A DNA stretch of 64,000 nucleotides from NCBI RefSeq assembly GCF_000003815.2, contig NC_049993.1:12198106-12262105 (forward strand). Direction: 5' to 3'. Below, piece by piece: positions 58,825-64,000 of the stretch; the first letter of the stretch is position 1; each line of letters opens with the position of its first letter. A program made the translations under genes and the position numbers. Source of the DNA: Branchiostoma floridae (Eukaryota; Chordata; Leptocardii; Amphioxiformes; Branchiostomatidae). Under the pieces are notes generated by a model. It worked only from the letters and a program-made list of their open reading frames with translations. It did not search any database and was not told where the DNA came from.

Positions 58825-61800
58825 GTGAGTACGAGTGTGGGAGGGGGGTGCTTCAAGCAGACTAAACATCCTTTGACCACGTTGATTTGATCATATGGAT
58901 GAAATGCTTTGGAATAGTTTAAGTATTGCAACATGTGAATGACTGAAGGTAATCATTATTCCACAGGAGGAATTTTATGGCAGAGAAGTTATACTTGCTG
59001 ACAGAGACATGGTGGAACAAGAATCAGGTAAATTGTCTTTTTGTGTTCAACTTTGTTGTTGAATGAAAGATTTTATGTGTTCCCAAGAACCTTGCCATCA
59101 AACTATAGGTCTCTGACATCGGTCTGTGGTAAAGTGCTCGAACACATCGTGCACAGCCACATGATGAAACATCTAGACGCTCATGGCATTCTGTCCCCTG
59201 CGCAACACGGCTTCAGGAAGGGTCTGTCCTGCGAGAGCCAGCTGGTGCTTACCCTCCAAGACCTGGCCAAGAACATGGACCAGAACAAACAGGTCGATGC
59301 CGCGGTGCTTGACTTTAGCAAAGCATTCGATACTGTGCCACACGAACGTCTGCTGAGCAAGCTCGAGCACTATGGTATTTCTGGCCTCCTTCAGTCTTGG
59401 CTTAGGGCCTTCCTTACGGAGAGAACCCAGAGGGTTGTCTTTGACGGTGGAACATCTAAAGCTGTCAAGGTCACCTCTGGAGTTCCGCAGGGTACTGTGT
59501 TAGGCCCTCTGCTATTCCTGCTCTACATTAATGACCTACCCGATTCCGTAGACTCACATGTTCGACTGTTTGCTGACGATTGCTTGATTTATCGAACTAT
59601 CAGCAAGCCTTCTGACGCACAAGGGCTGCAGTCCGACCTCGATGCGCTAACAGAATGGCAAAATCGTTGGCTCATGTCGTTCAACCCCTCTAAATGTCAC
59701 ATCCTCCATATCACCCGTAAAAAGCACCCCATCATAACTCAGTACTCCCTCTGTGGAGAAGCCCTTACCGGTGTTAAGTCCCACCCCTATCTTGGAGTAC
59801 AACTGTCCGACGATTTGCGGTGGGACACCCATATCAACCACGCCACTAGCAAAGCTGGTAAGGTCCTAGGAGTCATTCGGCGCAACTTGACCCATTGTCC
59901 ATCTAGGGTCAAGGCCACTTGTTACAAAGCGCTGGTACGGCCTCACTTGGAATATAGTGCCATCGTCTGGGACCCGTACACTAACAAAGGGATACAGGCG
60001 GTGGAGGCCGTCCAGCGCAGGGCAGCCCGAGTGACCCTAAATGACTACCGGCAGACTAGCAGCGTGACACAAATGCTTTCAGACCTGCAGTGGCGCCCTC
60101 TCTCCGAAAGGAGGAGGAACGCCCGCCTCACCTTTTTCTATAAAGTAGTCAACAATAATATTAACATAGACGCCAGCAATATTCTGAAGCCTGCCCAAGG
60201 GCGCACCCGGGGTAGTCACGACTTCAAATATCAACACATATTTGCACGCACCGATATCTACAAACATTCTTTTTTCCCACGCACAATTCCCAAGTGGAAT
60301 GCCCTGCCTGGCACGGTTGTAAGCGCTCCCAACGTTGAGCACTTCCGTGCCAGGCAGGCGGCCTGCCCGCCCTAACCCGGGAGCCTCAGCTCCCCCCCCT
60401 ACTTTTGCCCCTCGCGGGGTCATTTGGGGGTATCCTATGCAGATGCAGATGCAGATAAGCCAATTCACCTCTTCGAGCGCGCATGTGTGGCAACATGAAT
60501 TGTGTGTAATATGTCAAAAGTGAAGGCCCTCGAGATATTAGCAAATTGTTATGCTTATGCAAATCAAGACAATGTTGAGACAAGCTGTTTACAAGTCAGG
60601 GGCCTTCACCTTTGACATATTACCTACAATTCCGGTTGCTACACCTGCATACTCGAAAAGTACTTATAACGGTTAACCATTAGACTAACGATACAGGCCC
60701 TTTACATTTAGACCCATGAATGTTTCATCTGTAGAATAGATTCACTTGTGGCATCTCTTTCTTTCAAAAATTACCTGGCTAAGAATTTCTAAAACATATA
60801 ATGTACAAATATCATCCGAATACAAGCACAAAAGCACAGACCTTTTTTTATAGAAAATTCAAGGTGTAACGGTGTACATGACAGGCTAGGAGTACATGCA
60901 CTACTGTCTGTATAACATTCTAACTTTTTTTTTCACAGATGCAATATTCAAAGATGCCAAAGAGGAGGATATTGCCTTCTTAGTGGTGGGAGATCCTTTT
61001 GGGTAAGGAAAGACATTTACAGCATCTTGATGTTCCAACTTCTACTTTAGTACAGGTTGTAGCATCCATAGTACATTGTATGTACTATTTACATAATAAA
61101 ATGTGTAGGTTTGTAGAATCAACATAACTTTTTATTTCCTTACCTCCTTCTACATGTGTAATAGTGCAACAACCCACAGTGATCTCGTGTTGCGGGCAAT
61201 AGAACTGGACATTCCATATAAGGTCATCCACAATGCCTCCATCATGAATGCTGTAGGCTGCTGTGGGCTCCAGGTGTGTTTATTATAGCTTACTGCTTTT
61301 TTTTATTACTTCTTCATTGTTAACTAGAGTTCCACGAACACATACCTTTGCCAAATAAACCAGGTTTGTTATGTAGAATGATGTCTGTAGACAAATGCGT
61401 TACTCATTTCATTTTCATCATAATTATATGCTTGGAGTTGGTTTATAAAATTTCGGCATTGATTATGCAAATTAGATCCCAAGTTACAATTAATTGATAT
61501 CAAATTGTATCAAGCATAACTTAAGCTATCAGCATACCAAAAATCATGATGATCCTTTGATCCATTCTTGACCTATTCTCTTTCAAAGTCTTTAAATACA
61601 CCCCTTACTCTCTTCCCTCTTTCTCAGTTACATATGTGACAACTTTGATGAAAGTACTATAATGGAATGCAGTGGATTTATAAACTTTCCCTCATCAATT
61701 ATGCAAATTAGCTGTTAATTTGCATAATAAGTATCACATTATATAAGTCTTCACTTAGGCTATCTACATGCCAAAAATCATGACGATCCGTCAACACGTT

Positions 61801-63785
61801 CACATTTTCTCATTAATTATGCAAATGAGATCATCATTTGCATGATAAATATGTATTGACATTTCTCTCTTTCTCAGCTACATATGTGACAAGTTTTAAA
61901 GTCCAATCATGGAACGTAGTGAATTTATAAAATATCCTCATTAATTATGCAAATTAGCTGTTGATTTGCATAATTGGTATCTCATTATGTTTGTCTTCAC
62001 TTACGCTACCTACATACCAAAAAACATGATGATCCGTCAACATCTTCATATTTTCTCATTAATTATGCAAATGAGGCCATCATTTGCATAATTGATATCT
62101 ATCGACATTTCTCTCCTTCCCAGCTACATATGTGACAAGTTTGAAAGTCCTATCATGGAATGCAGTGGATTTATAAATTTTCCTCATTAATTATGCAAAT
62201 TAGCTGTTGATTTGCATAATTAGTATACCATTATGTAAGTCATCACTCATTCTATCTACATACCAAAAATCATGACGATCCGTCAACACGCTGTAGAGTT
62301 ATTCTCGTCCAAAGTTTGAAAGGAAACCGGCGCCTGCAGTTCCAAAAATGCCGCTAGGGGGCCCAAACTCACAGCACTTACTCTCTGCCTCGAGGGCTAT
62401 CTACCACTCAAAAATCATGATCACAGCATGTCCAGAACAGGAGATATCAAAAATTGAGGTTCTGCTGCAGTACCTTAGCAAGCCGCTAGGGGGCCCATTA
62501 TCGAACTTGACCTTTGTTTTCCCGACCCCTACCCACCTACCAAATATTATCGGGATTCATCCAAGACTTCTCGAGTTATGCTGTTAACAGACACACACAC
62601 AGACACACACACAGACTCACAAGCCCAAAACATAACCTTAGCCATTCTGGCAAAGGTAACAATGATTTTTTATCAACTATTGTAAAGTATTTACCAGTTG
62701 ACTTGAACCCTTCCATATTGCCTGTGCATCTGTGTGGTCCAAGGGCTATAGATGTGGATATGGGAAAACTTTATATAACATAAAGCATGGGAACAATTTT
62801 AACTTAAGTATCTTTTATACCACAGTATTATTGCTTGTTCTGGTCAAGTAGAAAAATTTGCTTGCAGTGTGCAGATCAGAATATAGATACAACATTGAAC
62901 AATAACCAATTTTTATTAGACTTTTGTCTGTTATAAACTAAATGTATAATGTACAGCAAACTCATTATATTTCTATAATAAATTCAATAGACACGTGTTA
63001 TCAAACACTGAAATAATGTCTACATTATTATATTAGTGCAGGTACAAACTGGTAAAATGGGATTACAATGTACTGATACAATGATTGTGTTTCCTCCCAC
63101 AGCTGTATAACTTTGGTGAAACCGTGTCTGTAGTATTCTGGACAGATGACTGGAAACCTGACAGCTACTATGACAAGATAGCAGCCAACAGGGAGAAGGG
63201 ATGGCACACGCTTTGTTTGTTAGGTACTACTAGAAATAATCAATCTTTTGTTTTACTGAAGTGTGGTCCTCGTTCTTAGTATCAAAGTATATATCAAGTT
63301 CTCTCTAAGTTTATGCAATGGACTTCTATTTGCTTGCTTGAAATATGGTATGAGTCATATACTATAAAATGATTTCAGAAATGATTTCAGAAATGAATCC
63401 TTAGCATCTTTTTCTAATACAAGTTTATTTCACTTTTTTTCAGATATCAAAGTGAAGGAACAGTCTATAGAAAACTTGATGAAGTAAGTATTACATTTTA
63501 TAGTCTGTGACTGCATGTCAACTATTCTGCTTTTATTCCAGTATAAATGCCTTTTTGTTGTTCTTCCGTCATGTTCATGTACTATAACTGACTATCAAAT
63601 GGTACATTTCCAGTATCAGTTAAAGATACCCTAAGCTCTGACACAAAAATATTCACTTTCATTTATCTTGTTTCACAGGGGAAGGAAAATCTATGAGCCT
63701 CCTCGATACATGACAGTGAAGCAAGCAGCTGAACAGTTTCTGGAAATAGTGCAGAAGAAGAAGGAGCAAGGGGCAGAAAAACAAG
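58690..63785 (+). CDS. DPH5: DPH5, diphthine methyl ester synthase (3' end outside window)
   Basis: Seven exons: 58690-58824, 58967-59027, 60939-61002, 61165-61273, 63103-63223, 63444-63483 and 63679-63785. Phases 0,1,2,0,1,2,1 agree and give 212 residues; the family is about 285, so the last exon or exons lie to the right. DPH5 transfers methyl groups from S-adenosylmethionine to the modified histidine of elongation factor 2 in cytosolic diphthamide synthesis. Visible motifs: [20 protein letters not shown] at the start (SAM-site glycine loop), [18 protein letters not shown]-like [67 protein letters not shown] and the [14 protein letters not shown] segment. These follow the order of tetrapyrrole-methylase-fold enzymes. 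The start ATG (AAAAATGT) precedes the conserved first strand directly. Intron 2 carries a LINE and intron 4 a satellite. Confidence 0.97.
58967..59027 (+). CDS. DPH5: DPH5 exon 2
   Basis: 61 nt, acceptor ATTATTCCACAG, donor TCAG|GTAAAT, phase 0 to 1. It codes [20 protein letters not shown]; 'FYG..V..ADRE.VE' is the matching DPH5 family segment. Confidence 0.96.
59073..60462 (+). mobile_element. 5'-truncated non-LTR retrotransposon (Jockey/CR1-like) in DPH5 intron 2
   Basis: The open frame 59041-60375 (444 codons) contains reverse transcriptase blocks. They are [73 protein letters not shown], the catalytic [21 protein letters not shown] and [19 protein letters not shown]1-type carboxyl region ([24 protein letters not shown]) follows. 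The family normally has NYRP-I/V-SLTS; here two residues are missing at NYR|SLTS. Endonuclease and ORF1 are absent, so the copy is truncated at about 59073. It ends in a short (ATGCAG)n run at 60437-60456. The frame is otherwise intact, so insertion looks recent. It lies in the same orientation as DPH5. The exact 5' edge is uncertain. Confidence 0.95.
60463..60938. other. DPH5 intron 2, part after the retrotransposon
   Basis: ATGTCAAAAGTGAAGGCCCT at 60510 has an inverted partner GGGGCCTTCACCTTTGACAT near 60600, giving a possible foldback about 110 bp long (60510-60620). Nothing else is recognised. Confidence 0.5.
60939..61002 (+). CDS. DPH5: DPH5 exon 3
   Basis: 64 nt, acceptor TTTTTTTTTCACAG, donor TTGG|GTAAGG, phase 1 to 2. 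It codes [20 protein letters not shown], then FG; VVGDPF is a hallmark of the family. Confidence 0.96.
61165..61273 (+). CDS. DPH5: DPH5 exon 4
   Basis: 109 nt, acceptor ATGTGTAATAG, donor CCAG|GTGTGT, phase 2 to 0. It codes [20 protein letters not shown], then [22 protein letters not shown] and HNASI.NA...GLQ are conserved DPH5 segments. Confidence 0.97.
61441..62284. repeat. Tandem array, ~240-bp unit, rich in ATGCAAAT octamers
   Basis: The landmark CATGATGATCC/CATGACGATCCGTCAACA recurs near 61545, 61780, 62026 and 62270, giving a period of about 238-247 bp. ATGCAAAT occurs six times and its reverse ATTTGCAT five times. They are often arranged as ATTATGCAAATTAGCTGTTG, then ATTTGCATAAT, a palindromic pair. 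Each unit also has TACATATGTGACAAGTTT and CTCATTAATTATGC. Confidence 0.88.
62300..62660 (+). repeat. Interspersed repeat following the octamer array
   Basis: GCCGCTAGGGGGCCCAAACT and CCGCTAGGGGGCCCATTATC occur 125 bp apart. CCCGACCCCTACCCACCTAC, CGGGATTCATCCAAGACTTC, TCGAGTTATGCTGTTAACAG and an (ACAC)n end follow. This order is common at the 3' ends of abundant marine-invertebrate repeats. A diverged antisense relative is at 52340-52600. Confidence 0.7.
63103..63223 (+). CDS. DPH5: DPH5 exon 5
   Basis: 121 nt, acceptor TTTCCTCCCACAG, donor TTAG|GTACTA, phase 0 to 1. It codes [20 protein letters not shown], then [36 protein letters not shown]...G.HTLCLLDIKVKE is the family pattern. Confidence 0.97.
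63444..63483 (+). CDS. DPH5: DPH5 exon 6
   Basis: 40 nt, acceptor CTTTTTTTCAG, donor TGAA|GTAAGT, phase 1 to 2. It codes [13 protein letters not shown] and part of K; the preceding exon supplies LCLL. Confidence 0.95.
63679..63785 (+). CDS. DPH5: DPH5 exon 7
   Basis: 107 nt, acceptor TTGTTTCACAG, donor AACAAG|GTGAGT, phase 2 to 1. It codes [20 protein letters not shown], then [15 protein letters not shown]. 'K.YEPPRYM.V..A..Q' is conserved in DPH5. The remaining roughly 70 residues are beyond the window. Confidence 0.95.
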
Positions 63786-64000
63786 GTGAGTTTTATTATT
63801 GGTACCCAGGTTGTAACATTCTTCTATTCTGGAACTGGGATTCTGGCAATTCAGAATTGCAATTTGTCAAATTCTGCCAGGACAATTTTGGATCCTATTA
63901 GGAGGAATTCAGATCAAAATGTTTTGCAGAATGAGTGAATCATTGCACAACTAACATTTCAGTTGGTTTCATCATACATATAGGTAAGCCTACATTTATC
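63786..64000. other. DPH5 intron 7, start
   Basis: Intronic sequence to the window edge; no further DPH5 exon is visible. Confidence 0.6.

Larger units (their letters stand above)
61274..63102. other. DPH5 intron 4
   Basis: About 1.8 kb; it holds the octamer-rich tandem array (61441-62284) followed by the repeat at 62300-62660. 62661-63102 is AT-rich and nothing is recognised. Confidence 0.6.

Overview
This window reads as intron-rich invertebrate metazoan DNA. Exons are 40-430 bp with GT..AG boundaries and phase-1 modular extracellular domains, and they are scattered among many small transposons and SINE-like repeats. A cephalochordate (lancelet/amphioxus) is my best guess. It rests on the C-type lectin/EGF/LamG mosaic genes and on the general repeat style, so it is an inference and not a proof. 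No bacterial-type operon, CRISPR array, rRNA or convincing tRNA gene is present.

Layout. (1) Positions 1-9992, minus strand: parts of a secreted or cell-surface mosaic lectin. In transcript order it has an EGF amino-half plus the first half of a C-type lectin domain (CTLD; 9693-9992), the CTLD second half (3406-3612), a short linker exon (2912-2956), an EGF carboxyl-half (2607-2675), and a LamG/concanavalin-like domain on two exons (1259-1574, 485-780). The gene runs off the left edge, and its signal-peptide exon was not found. Between the two CTLD halves lies a second same-strand set of exons: a complete CTLD (6327-6752), a small linker (6114-6185) and an Asp/Asn/Gly-rich tail with its own stop (4949-5763). 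All joins are phase 1, so the inner set could be a nested gene, an alternative isoform, or (with a weak donor) an inserted module. (2) About 10-42.7 kb: no supportable exon. It holds transposon remnants, foldback elements, SINE-like copies, (GAGT)n and several tandem arrays. (3) 42762-58389, minus strand: a complete aldo-keto reductase gene with seven coding exons per transcript and two alternative terminal coding exons. (4) 58690 to the right edge, plus strand: DPH5 (diphthine methyl ester synthase), seven exons seen and the 3' end outside the window. Its second intron carries a 5'-truncated non-LTR retrotransposon with a 444-codon open reading frame.

The reductase and DPH5 start codons face away from each other 300 bp apart, which suggests a shared promoter. 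Nothing else functionally links the genes: the lectin is extracellular, while the reductase and DPH5 are cytosolic housekeeping-type enzymes.
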